Both the position numbers and the translations under genes were made by a program. This document shows, piece by piece, positions 1 through 7,440 of a DNA stretch of 64,000 bases (positions are counted from its first letter, which is position 1; the number at the start of each line of letters is the position of its first letter). The stretch comes from WTFY01 sp965220875 (GTDB lineage: Bacteria > Pseudomonadota > Gammaproteobacteria > UBA4575): the NCBI GenBank assembly GCA_965220875.1, contig OZ244849.1, positions 310,001 through 374,000 of the forward strand, given 5' to 3'. A model generated the notes under the pieces. The model was not told the origin of the DNA and searched no databases. It saw only the letters and a list, made by a program, of their open reading frames with translations.

Positions 1-281
1 TCGAAGACTGGAATGAAGAGGTAGCAGAAGTAATTGCTCGGGAAGAAGACATCGAACTGTCAGATAAACACTGGGACGTGATCCGGTATCTCCGAGATGA
101 ATTCATCAACAACAGCGGCAACCAGCCCAATACCCGTAACATGGTCAAGGCGATGGCAAAGGCATGGAACGAAAAAAAGGTGGATGCCAAGTTCTTGTAT
201 GAACTGTTTCCAGGCAATCCCAGCAAACAGGCTGGACGTATAGGCGGGTTACCGGAAAGCCGCCGCAAAGGCGGCTATTGA
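1..281 (+). CDS. DsrC/TusE/RspA-family protein without redox cysteines (5' partial)
   Basis: The reading frame is open from the window edge, so the N-terminus is missing. The visible part runs from an EDWNEEVA segment through the DsrC fold signature (NMVKAMAKAWNEKK, then FLYELFPGNPSKQAGRIGGLP) and ends in RRKGGY. True DsrC proteins carry two cysteines in a C-terminal arm, one near ACKxAGLP and one penultimate; here the first position is Gly and the second Lys, with two extra residues after it. In family terms this is the cysteine-free RspA-like type, thought to be regulatory rather than a sulfur carrier. A perfect 7-bp hairpin (258-264 with 270-276) overlaps the last codons. A second DsrC homologue lies at 3878-4216 beyond dsrL. 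The family call is firm; the role is inferred. Confidence 0.8.
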   Translation, partial: EDWNEEVAEVIAREEDIELSDKHWDVIRYLRDEFINNSGNQPNTRNMVKAMAKAWNEKKVDAKFLYELFPGNPSKQAGRIGGLPESRRKGGY

Positions 282-381
282 TTCCGAACCTGGCTTTTTC
301 CCACCCAATACGGAATACAGACAGTCTGCCAGCAGTGCACTAAATTTGGTACGCAACACATGTTGACCATGAGGATCAGGC

Positions 382-585
382 GTGAGTTCTAAACAGGAAA
401 GAATCCAGAAACTGCTTGAGATGCAGAGAAAATTTATTGAGCTTGAGCAAAGAGGGGACTTTACTCCGGAAGATTACTGGTTGCCGAAGGAAGGAACGGA
501 CCTGGCCGGCTTCAAGGATGAATACACGAAACTGGCCATGCAAGTGGTTGATGACGCCCACGAGGAAGTCGGCTCCAAGGCTTAA
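382..585 (+). CDS. small hypothetical protein, 67 aa
   Basis: Short acidic, mostly helical protein beginning MSSKQERIQKLLEMQRKF, with a central PEDYWLP segment. It has no cysteine, signal peptide or membrane segment. The GTG start has a GAGG Shine-Dalgarno about eight bases upstream; an ATG at 369 is in another frame. It follows the cysteine-free DsrC homologue in the same direction with about 100 bases between them, so it may be co-transcribed with sulfur-oxidation genes. I do not recognise a family. Its natural-looking codons and good ribosome site make it a likely real gene. Confidence 0.65.
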   Translation: MSSKQERIQKLLEMQRKFIELEQRGDFTPEDYWLPKEGTDLAGFKDEYTKLAMQVVDDAHEEVGSKA

Positions 586-668
586 GGCCGTCCTGGCTTG
601 ACGTCAGCCAACTCCGGTGATTTCGGGTGTTGCCAGGTCGGCACCGACAGTGCCCTGAGCGAGAGGGT

Positions 669-1337
669 TCATGTGTCACTCCACATCCGCACCAGATTGA
701 CATAAACATTGTCCACGCGCTTGGCATCCTCTGTGTCTGGGTCTCTGCGCAGCAGCTTTTCACGAGTTTTCCCCAGCTGATACAGTAAACCGCGCTGCTC
801 ATGGCTTCGCACCAAACTCTGTACCCAGGTCACTGCGACCAGACGTTCACCACTTGCTACCCGCGCTACCTGATGGCGGGTTGATGCAGGGTACAGCACC
901 GCATCACCTGCAGGACACTTGACTTTCTGAACGCCAAATGGAGTCTGAATCACCAGATCTCCGCCTTCGTATTCATCAGGTGAACTCAGGAATATGGTGA
1001 TGGCAACATCAGAACGGTAGCGGTCATGCTCGCCCATGACAGGATCATCGATATGCTCACCATAGTACATCCCTTCCCTGTACCGAACGTAAAATGGCAT
1101 AGCTATACGATACGGAAGTGCAGCAAGCTTGTATTCCGGATGACGAACCAAGTTCCCCACAACCAGTCGATTCAGCTCGGATACGGAGTCTTCGCTGCTT
1201 ACTTCCTCATTATGCTTCACCACCTGGGCAGTGGCCCCGGCAGAAAGCCTGCCATCACGGAAATCTGCAGCAGCCAGCAACTTGCGTACCTGCCTCAGCT
1301 CACTTTCACCCAGAACGTACTTGATTTGTACCAACAT
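669..1337 (-). CDS. PKHD-type 2-oxoglutarate/Fe(II) hydroxylase, PiuC/YbiX-like
   Basis: A 222-residue protein matching the length and pattern of the PiuC/YbiX family of 2-oxoglutarate-dependent dioxygenases. The iron-binding triad is visible: His95 and Asp97 in GEHIDDP and His155 in STRHQVAR, with a downstream Arg in ASGERLVAV suited to binding 2-oxoglutarate. I chose the ATG at 1337 (MLVQIKYVL); a longer frame reaching 1496 has an N-terminus unlike the family and would run through the divergent neighbour. PiuC is associated with iron uptake in other bacteria, but the substrate is unknown, and no TonB receptor is nearby. It is divergent from the 107-aa gene at 1393 across 55 bases. Confidence 0.88.
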   Translation of the reverse strand: MLVQIKYVLGESELRQVRKLLAAADFRDGRLSAGATAQVVKHNEEVSSEDSVSELNRLVVGNLVRHPEYKLAALPYRIAMPFYVRYREGMYYGEHIDDPVMGEHDRYRSDVAITIFLSSPDEYEGGDLVIQTPFGVQKVKCPAGDAVLYPASTRHQVARVASGERLVAVTWVQSLVRSHEQRGLLYQLGKTREKLLRRDPDTEDAKRVDNVYVNLVRMWSDT

Positions 1338-1392
1338 TCTTTGAATACTCGGTTTGCCAATACTGACATGCCCACATGACGGAGTGAAGTCG

Positions 1393-1716
1393 ATGATACT
1401 GAAAGTCACCATTGATGAAAAAACTTTTCCCTTGCGGCTAGATGACGAAATGGTGCGCGATGCACAGGAGGCATTCAGAAAAATGGATGAAGACATGGAC
1501 CGGGGCTGGCAGATGAGCCGTACCTGGGTTGAGCACCCTGATGATCTTCAGCGCTGTCAAATTGCAGCGGACAGGATGCTCACCGCAATCCAGCAGGAAA
1601 AGACGGCCACCGTGGGATTGATGGCCGCCTATATCGTGAACAGGATACCCGGTGTCCAGGCCGTAGACATCGATACCTCTGGCGATATGACCCGAACCGA
1701 GGTGGTCACGGGATGA
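1393..1716 (+). CDS. conserved hypothetical protein, 107 aa
   Basis: Starts MILKVTIDEKTFPLRL and contains DMDRGWQMSRTWVEHP and QRCQIAADRML segments, giving an amphipathic, soluble protein with a short beta start and helical middle. The ATG at 1393 has GGAGTGA just upstream; an in-frame ATG at 1354 exists but overlaps the promoter space of the divergent hydroxylase gene. I believe similar proteins occur in other gammaproteobacterial sulfur oxidizers, but I cannot name a domain. It sits between a PKHD hydroxylase and dsrL. Confidence 0.7.
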   Translation: MILKVTIDEKTFPLRLDDEMVRDAQEAFRKMDEDMDRGWQMSRTWVEHPDDLQRCQIAADRMLTAIQQEKTATVGLMAAYIVNRIPGVQAVDIDTSGDMTRTEVVTG

Positions 1717-1831
1717 GCCTGCCGGTCAACGATTGGCCAGCCTGAGAAATGTGCCTGTCATACCGAATTTAGCGTAGTCCACCTGCCCAAAAGTAATGCT
1801 TAAGTTATATTCTATTGTTCTCAATTTTCCT

Positions 1832-1837
1832 TATAAT
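1832..1837 (+). promoter_or_regulatory. possible -10 element upstream of dsrL
   Basis: A perfect TATAAT lies in the A+T-rich 200-base gap between the 107-aa gene and dsrL. I see no acceptable -35 hexamer at 16-18 bases, so this is only a candidate. The leader to the dsrL ATG would be about 75 bases. Confidence 0.3.
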
Positions 1838-1919
1838 CAGCAATTCTTATTTACTTGATAAATTTTTGATTCACTCAAAATCTAGAATTCAAGGCACTTG
1901 TACTGGGAGGTAACCGGTA

Positions 1920-3845
1920 ATGGCAGAGAAGCTCACTTTTCGACTCTATGAAGATGGTGACCACATTACGAAACAATGGAGCAAGTCTGTTGTGCAAAAC
2001 GGGTTGTCAGAAATCTGTCCCACTTATATTCACCGGACTCCTCCTTGCCAGGCAAGCTGCCCCTCTGGCCATGACATCCGTGGCTGGCTTTCGATCGTTC
2101 GTGGCATTGACAAACCAGTAGGTGACATGACTTGGCAGGAGCATGCATTTTGGCGCATGACCTCAGCCAATCCTTTTCCATCGGTCATGGGGAGGGTGTG
2201 CCCGGCCCCATGTGAAGACGGATGTAACAGGAACGAAGTGGAGGAAGCAGTCGGCATCAATGCGGTAGAGCAGTATGTCGGGGACTGGGCACTGAAACAG
2301 GATTTGACCTTTTCAGTACCTGAACAGGATAGCGGCAAGAAAGTTGCCATAGTTGGTGGCGGGTGTGCCGGGCTGACTGCCGCATATTTTCTGCGTAAAC
2401 AGGGTCATGCCTGCACCATTTTCGACGAGTACGACAAGCTGGGCGGCATGATGGTTTTCGGCATACCAGGTTACCGGACACCGCGTTCCGTGCTTGACGG
2501 TGAGATCAACCGTATCATCGACATGGGTGTCGAGGTAAAGCTGAACACTCGGGTCGGCACAGACGTTTCAGTCGAAGAACTGGAACGTGATTATGACGCC
2601 ATACTCTGGGGAATCGGAGCCGTTGCGGGAAAGAAACTGCCCATACCGGGGGGCGATGCTCCCAATGTGGTGGATGGTATGTCCTATTTGCGCGCATTCA
2701 ATGAAGATCGTTTGAAATACATCAGTGGACGGATACTTGTGATAGGGGCTGGAGATACAGCCATGGACGTGCTGGCCGTCGCAAGACGTATCGGCAATAT
2801 CAAGAACACCACGCAAAAAGACCGACCGGAAAATGTCATTCTAGGCTATACCGTGCACGACGTGGCGAGTATCGCCAAGCGCCAAGGCGCCGATGTATGG
2901 GTCGTCTATCGGCGTCCAATTTCGCAGGCGCCAGCAACCCAGCACGAACTTGATGCAGTAATTCAAGAAGGTGTGGAAATACATGACGGGCTGTCGCCTA
3001 TCGAAGTTATCAAGGATGAGGATGGCAGGGCCAAGGCCCTCAGGGTCGTGCCCGTCGAGGAAGTGGATGGCAAGTTGTGCCCCAAGGAAGGAGAAGAGTT
3101 CGATATCGAATGCACCCTGATCGTAAGTGCGACGGGTCAGACCGGGGACTACACCGGTATTGAAGAATTTGACAATGGACGAGGATTGATGGATGCAGAC
3201 AAGACGTACCAAGTGGCTGGCAAACCTGGCCATTTCGTAGCTGGAGATGCTATCAACCCTCACCTTTTAACCACGGCAATCGGACAAGCCTCGATTGCTG
3301 CTGAAAGCCTGCACCACTACCTGATGGACAAGGAAATTCCATCCCGTCCTAAAATTGACACGCATCATTTCAAGCTGCTGGAGGAATTACGTACACGCGA
3401 GCTTGAACCTGCCCCGTTTGACAACGAAGAAGCGTGGGGAACGGACTCTTCCGATTTTGCAATCCACAACTACGAAGACCGCTCCAAGACTGAAATTGCC
3501 ACGCATGACCAGTTGCACCTAGCATATTTTGAACACGAACTGATGAATCGCAGGCAGGAGGCAAATATATCAGCAGAATCTGTGCTGAATAATTTCCAGG
3601 AAAGATTCTCCGCACTGGAGGAGCAGAAAGCGGTCGACGAGGCAGCCCGTTGCATGAGTTGCGGCATGTGCTTTGAATGTGACAACTGCGTGGTGTACTG
3701 CCCAGAAGATGCGATCTTTCGGGTCAAGAAAGACCAGCGGGCGATGGGACGCTACGTAGATACCGATTACGACAAATGCGTCGGATGCCACATTTGTGCA
3801 GATGTCTGCCCCAGTGGCTATATCAAGATGGGCCTGACTTACTGA
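1920..3845 (+). CDS. dsrL: DsrL: NAD(P)H:acceptor iron-sulfur flavoprotein of the reverse Dsr pathway
   Basis: A 641-residue cytoplasmic protein related to the glutamate synthase small subunit but with a C-terminal ferredoxin domain, the layout of DsrL (about 655 aa in purple sulfur bacteria). N-terminal cysteines 33, 43, 47 and 94, 98, 102 form the GltD-like iron-sulfur part. The FAD site is GGGCAG at 146-151 and a second nucleotide-binding fold begins near VIGAGDTAMD. The C-terminus has two 4Fe-4S motifs, beginning at Cys578 (CMSCGMCFECDNC) and near residue 620 (CVGCHICADVCP). DsrL is known to transfer electrons from sulfur oxidation by DsrAB to NAD(P). A strong GGGAGGTAA ribosome site precedes the ATG. 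No dsrAB, dsrEFH or dsrMKJOP lies within the window, so it is either at the edge of that cluster or separate. Confidence 0.88.
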   Translation: MAEKLTFRLYEDGDHITKQWSKSVVQNGLSEICPTYIHRTPPCQASCPSGHDIRGWLSIVRGIDKPVGDMTWQEHAFWRMTSANPFPSVMGRVCPAPCEDGCNRNEVEEAVGINAVEQYVGDWALKQDLTFSVPEQDSGKKVAIVGGGCAGLTAAYFLRKQGHACTIFDEYDKLGGMMVFGIPGYRTPRSVLDGEINRIIDMGVEVKLNTRVGTDVSVEELERDYDAILWGIGAVAGKKLPIPGGDAPNVVDGMSYLRAFNEDRLKYISGRILVIGAGDTAMDVLAVARRIGNIKNTTQKDRPENVILGYTVHDVASIAKRQGADVWVVYRRPISQAPATQHELDAVIQEGVEIHDGLSPIEVIKDEDGRAKALRVVPVEEVDGKLCPKEGEEFDIECTLIVSATGQTGDYTGIEEFDNGRGLMDADKTYQVAGKPGHFVAGDAINPHLLTTAIGQASIAAESLHHYLMDKEIPSRPKIDTHHFKLLEELRTRELEPAPFDNEEAWGTDSSDFAIHNYEDRSKTEIATHDQLHLAYFEHELMNRRQEANISAESVLNNFQERFSALEEQKAVDEAARCMSCGMCFECDNCVVYCPEDAIFRVKKDQRAMGRYVDTDYDKCVGCHICADVCPSGYIKMGLTY

Positions 3846-3877
3846 CGAATCTTGTCTGCAGTATCGCTGCTCAACAT

Positions 3878-4216
3878 TCAGGCAACACTGCCGAAACCTT
3901 TATCCACTGCACCGGCAGGCACGTGCAGCCCTGCCATTTTGCAGCCCTGGGCAATGGGCCCGCCCGGGAAAAGGTCGTACAGATATTTCAGCCCGCCCTT
4001 GTAGTGGAACTTTTCCTCTAATGCATCGTGCAGTTCACGCATGTTAACCAGATTGATCTCATGCCGTGAATAGTACTCCTGCAGGGCATGCATCACCTCA
4101 AAATGGTCATCCGTCAGGGTAATCCCCTCCTCTGCGGCAACTTTTCTGACATCCTCGTCAGACCAGTCTTCAGACATGAAAGAGCGCTCGTTTTCACTTG
4201 TCGTCAAGGCAGTCAT
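3878..4216 (-). CDS. DsrC/TusE-family protein lacking the C-terminal CysA
   Basis: A 112-residue DsrC homologue: SEDWSDEDV near the N-terminus, LTDDHFEVMHALQEYY, then LKYLYDLFPGGP and QGCKMAGLHVPAGAV. The cysteine equivalent to CysB is kept (in GCKMAGL). Eleven residues on, where DsrC has the essential penultimate cysteine (GCV), this protein has Ala (GAV), followed by a seven-residue extension DKGFGSVA. It therefore cannot form the DsrC trisulfide or intramolecular disulfide in the usual way. The start at 4216 is set by AAGGAGGTG eight bases upstream; MSEDW at residue 14 is an alternative without such a site. It converges on dsrL. A regulatory (RspA-like) or partly redox role is inferred. 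Confidence 0.85.
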   Translation of the reverse strand: MTALTTSENERSFMSEDWSDEDVRKVAAEEGITLTDDHFEVMHALQEYYSRHEINLVNMRELHDALEEKFHYKGGLKYLYDLFPGGPIAQGCKMAGLHVPAGAVDKGFGSVA

Positions 4217-4259
4217 GAACTTTCACCTCCTTGGAAAATATATGTGTCTCTGGTGTAAA

Positions 4260-4268
4260 ATTATACCA
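4260..4268 (-). promoter_or_regulatory. extended -10 promoter for the DsrC-family gene
   Basis: On the minus strand the sequence reads TGGTATAAT, a perfect -10 hexamer with the TGn extension, placing the transcript start about 35 bases before the ATG at 4216. A 5-bp inverted repeat (GGTGT at 4252-4256, ACACC at 4268-4272) brackets it and could be an operator. No convincing -35 is present, which is usual for extended -10 promoters. Confidence 0.45.
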
Positions 4269-4333
4269 CACCCGTCTGTACCAGAAGGGTTACCGCTCTC
4301 AGAGGACCGGGAGAAAAGACCTGTCCTGAAACC

Positions 4334-4813
4334 CTAACCTGGCTGCACAAAACACTTTTCCATCCTCTCATGATGCAACCCGGACAGTTCACTCAGGGCT
4401 TCACCATGTATGATGTAGCCGTTTCTGAAATAAAAGCTTACTGCCGCTTCGCGTGCATACAACCAGCAGACTCGTATACAGTGGTCCTGTGCAAACTGCT
4501 CCAGCTGTAAAAGAAGGGTGCTTCCAATCCCCTTGAGCCTGTACCGGCTGTGAACAGCCATGTACCTGATCCTGGCTGTGTGTGGGGTCTCAACATTCAG
4601 CCTGCCCACCCCCACAATTTGATTCCCGTCATATGCCGCAAGATGAAATGCATCATTTTCAAGTTCATCTCGTTCGCTGCCGCGTGGCAAACACAGGGGT
4701 TTACGCAACATTTCCCACCTGAACGCAAAATACTCGGCAAACTCTGCTGGAGTAGCTGGAGACTTGTAAGACACCGCGTCAGTGTCATGCAAAGACGACC
4801 CACGTCGTGGCAA
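4334..4813 (-). CDS. GNAT-family N-acetyltransferase
   Basis: A 159-residue single-domain GNAT protein. The acetyl-CoA pyrophosphate loop is visible as RYRLKGIGSTLL, preceded by the beta4 strand ARIRYMAVH and followed by the GNAT-like YAREAAVSFYFRNGYI segment ending the fold. The substrate cannot be told. The longest frame begins with TTG at 4813 and overlaps the end of the upstream PKHD gene by 29 bases; another TTG at 4792 is possible, so the start is uncertain. It is the last of three overlapping minus-strand genes and is probably translated by coupling. Confidence 0.8.
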   Translation of the reverse strand: MPRRGSSLHDTDAVSYKSPATPAEFAEYFAFRWEMLRKPLCLPRGSERDELENDAFHLAAYDGNQIVGVGRLNVETPHTARIRYMAVHSRYRLKGIGSTLLLQLEQFAQDHCIRVCWLYAREAAVSFYFRNGYIIHGEALSELSGLHHERMEKCFVQPG

Positions 4814-5402
4814 TGTACTTAACCCCCTGCTTCAAGGTAACGCCCCGATGCTCATGTGTCCAGAAAGGTGGAAACAGAACCAGCTTGCCTGCGTCCGGCC
4901 GGACCTTTATGCCCTGGAACAGGAATTCCGTTTCCCCCCCGGGACCCTCCACATCATTCAGGTACCATATTGCCACCAGTTGCCGATGACTGAAATCATG
5001 GCTGCCGCCGTCCACATGCCAGTGGTAATACTCGCCTGCACGGGTCCTTTGTATACCGTAGCCCATGTCCTTGAATGGACCCTTGAAAAATGGATAACGT
5101 TCCCGAAATTCTAGGATGGCGTGCCCTAAGGCTCGAAATAACATCCGGTCAGCAAATTTCCAATGTGGCTTCCCACTGATAACGAGATCCGTGGACTTCT
5201 TGACCGTCGTGTCCTGGCCGGCCAGTTGTCCTATACGCCCTTCATATTGTTCATTTTCGGCATTTTCAAAGCCCTGAATGACCTCAGCGCAAAATTGCCT
5301 GGAAAGGGAACCACGCTGCTCAAAAATGAAACTGCCCGGCTTGATCTCCCGAATTGCATTGGGCGGAGTCCCGGCCCGATCTGTTGCCCGACTGACTGTC
5401 AC
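4785..5402 (-). CDS. 2-oxoglutarate/Fe(II) oxygenase, prolyl 4-hydroxylase-like
   Basis: A 205-residue PKHD/P4H-type dioxygenase. The HxD pair is His129 and Asp131 in YYHWHVDGG, the distal histidine is in WTHEHRG (183 or 185), and the stretch PGGETEFLFQG before it is typical of the family. It starts with GTG at 5402, whose first three bases overlap the TGA of the upstream gene (GTGA overlap), which supports translational coupling. It is the second such oxygenase within 5 kb but differs from the PiuC-like one in sequence. Its partners are an uncharacterised 349-aa protein and a GNAT acetyltransferase, hinting at a protein- or peptide-modifying set; the target is unknown. Confidence 0.85.
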   Translation of the reverse strand: MTVSRATDRAGTPPNAIREIKPGSFIFEQRGSLSRQFCAEVIQGFENAENEQYEGRIGQLAGQDTTVKKSTDLVISGKPHWKFADRMLFRALGHAILEFRERYPFFKGPFKDMGYGIQRTRAGEYYHWHVDGGSHDFSHRQLVAIWYLNDVEGPGGETEFLFQGIKVRPDAGKLVLFPPFWTHEHRGVTLKQGVKYIATTWVVFA

Positions 5403-6448
5403 GATCGAAGTGAGTTTTTCATGACAAAGTTTTCCAGGGCAGACAGCCCCCTGTCACCCTGACGCTCATAGCAGGCCAGCATTTCGCCTGCAACATTCAG
5501 CCAGTGCCGGGTTCCTTTTGCCACCAGATTTTTCAACGGCTTCAGATTTCCAGTATCTGCCCATTTCGCATATGCATCCAGAAAGCCTGGAAACAATTCC
5601 CTGCGCATGGATGTAAGGTTGGCTGCAAAAAAATGCAAGGAAGCCGGGTTATAGTTCTCAATCAATCCCGGCAGGGTAGAAACACAGTCTGCCAGCAGAT
5701 CCTTCACCGCCCTGGCGGTCATTTCAGCCCTGGACCGGGGCAAACTGACAATCATGTCATGCCAGCCTTGACCGAGCTCCCGGGAGGCAATGAACTCTCC
5801 TATCTCATGCAGTGCCACGGCCTCCAGTTCATTGTCGGTCATTTGATCCAATGCCTGACCAATATCATTTTCAAAATCATAATAGGACAATGCCTTGGCC
5901 ATGGCATTGTCTTTCTTGTGCCATCTCCACTCTTCAAATTTTTCCCACATCAACCTGCGTAGCGACTCTTTCCGTACGAAGACATTCTTTCCCTGAGTCA
6001 TTGCAGGGGGAGCCGTCAAATCCCGTGCACATTCATCCGCAGACACGTACATGGTGAAGTCATCATATACTTCCTTTGACTCAAGCCTGGCCAGAAAGAA
6101 GTTGGGGGCAGCACGCAAGCCTATTCCACCGCTGTATACGTAGTGTTTAGGTGCCAGCGCTTTGTTTATGTTCTCTGTATCAAAGGGATCGAATTCCTTG
6201 CCGTCTATAGGCAGCGGGATAAAGTTCTCCTGCTCGAGACTCTCCCACAAGTCCTCGCGTTCCTGTACCCAGTCACCCACTTCCTTTTTCGGCAAAACCG
6301 CATTGAAGGCATAACCGTTTTCCCAGCGGAAATATTCCCGCATCTTCAAAAGGTAGACACACAGCGTGTAGTTCGCCGCATTTTGTGCGTCCGAGATGTC
6401 ACAGTTCTTTTGAACAGCCGTACAAAGTAGTTCTGGATGGTTCACCAT
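5399..6448 (-). CDS. uncharacterised protein, possibly Sfum_1244-like family
   Basis: A 349-residue soluble protein beginning MVNHPELLCTAVQKNCDISDAQ with a conserved-looking YTLCVYLLKMREYFRWE segment, a central ALHEIGEFIASRELGQGWHDM and a helical C-terminus. The HPxLLCxxVQKNC start reminds me of proteins annotated as Sfum_1244 family; this is from memory and tentative. No membrane segment is seen. It is the first gene of a three-gene minus-strand set with a prolyl-hydroxylase-like oxygenase and a GNAT protein, and is divergent from the gene at 6524 across 75 A+T-rich bases. Confidence 0.6.
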   Translation of the reverse strand: MVNHPELLCTAVQKNCDISDAQNAANYTLCVYLLKMREYFRWENGYAFNAVLPKKEVGDWVQEREDLWESLEQENFIPLPIDGKEFDPFDTENINKALAPKHYVYSGGIGLRAAPNFFLARLESKEVYDDFTMYVSADECARDLTAPPAMTQGKNVFVRKESLRRLMWEKFEEWRWHKKDNAMAKALSYYDFENDIGQALDQMTDNELEAVALHEIGEFIASRELGQGWHDMIVSLPRSRAEMTARAVKDLLADCVSTLPGLIENYNPASLHFFAANLTSMRRELFPGFLDAYAKWADTGNLKPLKNLVAKGTRHWLNVAGEMLACYERQGDRGLSALENFVMKNSLRS

Positions 6449-6523
6449 AGGTATATTATATGCCCAGTTACATCATGATCATAAAACAGGTATACGCCTG
6501 ACCAGTATTCCAAAGAGGAAATC

Positions 6524-7138
6524 GTGGCTAGACTGAAAACCAAGTGGAACCTGCAGGACCGACAGCGTACACCTGAAGAAATTGCGAGTGTAGTTGCCTT
6601 CAATCTTTGGGTACTGGGCGCTGACTCGTGCCTGTTCCTGGAAAATGAAGGGTTTGAAACCCATAGCCAGTCACAGCGACTTGACGTCATCGCAGAATTT
6701 GTCGCTTTTGGCGCCCATGTTGCAGACCGCATGGTATTTGACAGCATGACGGCCGCTGAGCGTGAGCAGTTTATCAATTCCCTGGGCCAACATCTCGCCA
6801 ATACCATGCAAGAGAACCGGTCAGAAGCCTGCGGAACAGGAAACTACCGCAAGGACTTCATCGATCTGCTGAACGACAGGATGACCGAATTTTCTGAGTG
6901 CAGCTACACTGAGGAACACGGTCCCGGATTTCCCATGCGGCGCTTGGCAGGAAACCATGTACAGGCAGTAATGGGGTCAAAAGACAACAAGTGGATTCCA
7001 GATTACGTGATCGACTCGGAGATACCAAAACTGTTACTGGGCCTCAAAAAAGTCTTTAAAGGCCAGGAGGCTTCATTAAGCGAGGCTGATTTCTCGCCGC
7101 CTCCTATCCCGGAATCAGGCGTGTGGGGTGAGGAATGA
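6524..7138 (+). CDS. conserved hypothetical protein, 204 aa
   Basis: A soluble, mainly helical protein starting MARLKTKWNLQDRQRTPEEI. It contains an ENEGFETHSQSQRLDVIAEFVAFGAHVADRM-type core and a GNYRKDFIDLLNDRM segment, and ends in a Pro/Ser-rich tail. The GTG start follows an AGAGGA ribosome site. I do not recognise a family. It is divergently arranged with the 349-aa gene of the oxygenase set and could share its promoter region. Confidence 0.65.
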   Translation: MARLKTKWNLQDRQRTPEEIASVVAFNLWVLGADSCLFLENEGFETHSQSQRLDVIAEFVAFGAHVADRMVFDSMTAAEREQFINSLGQHLANTMQENRSEACGTGNYRKDFIDLLNDRMTEFSECSYTEEHGPGFPMRRLAGNHVQAVMGSKDNKWIPDYVIDSEIPKLLLGLKKVFKGQEASLSEADFSPPPIPESGVWGEE

Positions 7139-7231
7139 AGCCATGTGTGTTTACCCTGCGGTAAACAGGCACACAGGTGCAACCGTGATTTCCCAGCCGG
7201 AGCAGGACTAGGCGGTCGGGACAACAACCGA

Positions 7232-7426
7232 TTATTTTTTCCACTTTTCAAAGTTTTCCGTGTTTTTTTCCTGCCCGTCTTCATAACCTGCAGTATAGGC
7301 TTCCGTTACGCGTTGTTCTTCACGCTCCGGATGCCCAAGGTAACCGCCCTGCCAGCCGAGCAGGTATTCCGGGTCTACGCCTGCAGACTCCATTTTGATT
7401 ACAGCATCTCTGTATTCCTGGTCCAT
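7232..7426 (-). CDS. small conserved hypothetical protein, 64 aa
   Basis: Acidic 64-residue protein with the compact core KMESAGVDPEYLLGWQGGYL followed by HPEREEQRVTEAYTAGYEDG. Its strong AAGGAGA ribosome site and ATG start support a real gene. It follows the TrpD-like gene on the minus strand with a 14-base gap, so the two are probably one transcript. The function is unknown; I believe similar small proteins are present in other gammaproteobacterial sulfur oxidizers, but cannot check. Confidence 0.7.
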   Translation of the reverse strand: MDQEYRDAVIKMESAGVDPEYLLGWQGGYLGHPEREEQRVTEAYTAGYEDGQEKNTENFEKWKK

Positions 7427-7440
7427 GTTTTCTCCTTGGT

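Noticed and set aside
258..276. hairpin at the end of the first DsrC homologue as a terminator
   Set aside because: The stem lies within coding sequence and the nearest T-run is about 17 bases downstream, so it is not a convincing terminator.
669..1496. 275-residue version of the PiuC-like protein
   Set aside because: The first 53 residues are Ser-rich without family similarity and overlap the 107-aa gene on the other strand; the ATG at 1337 fits the family.
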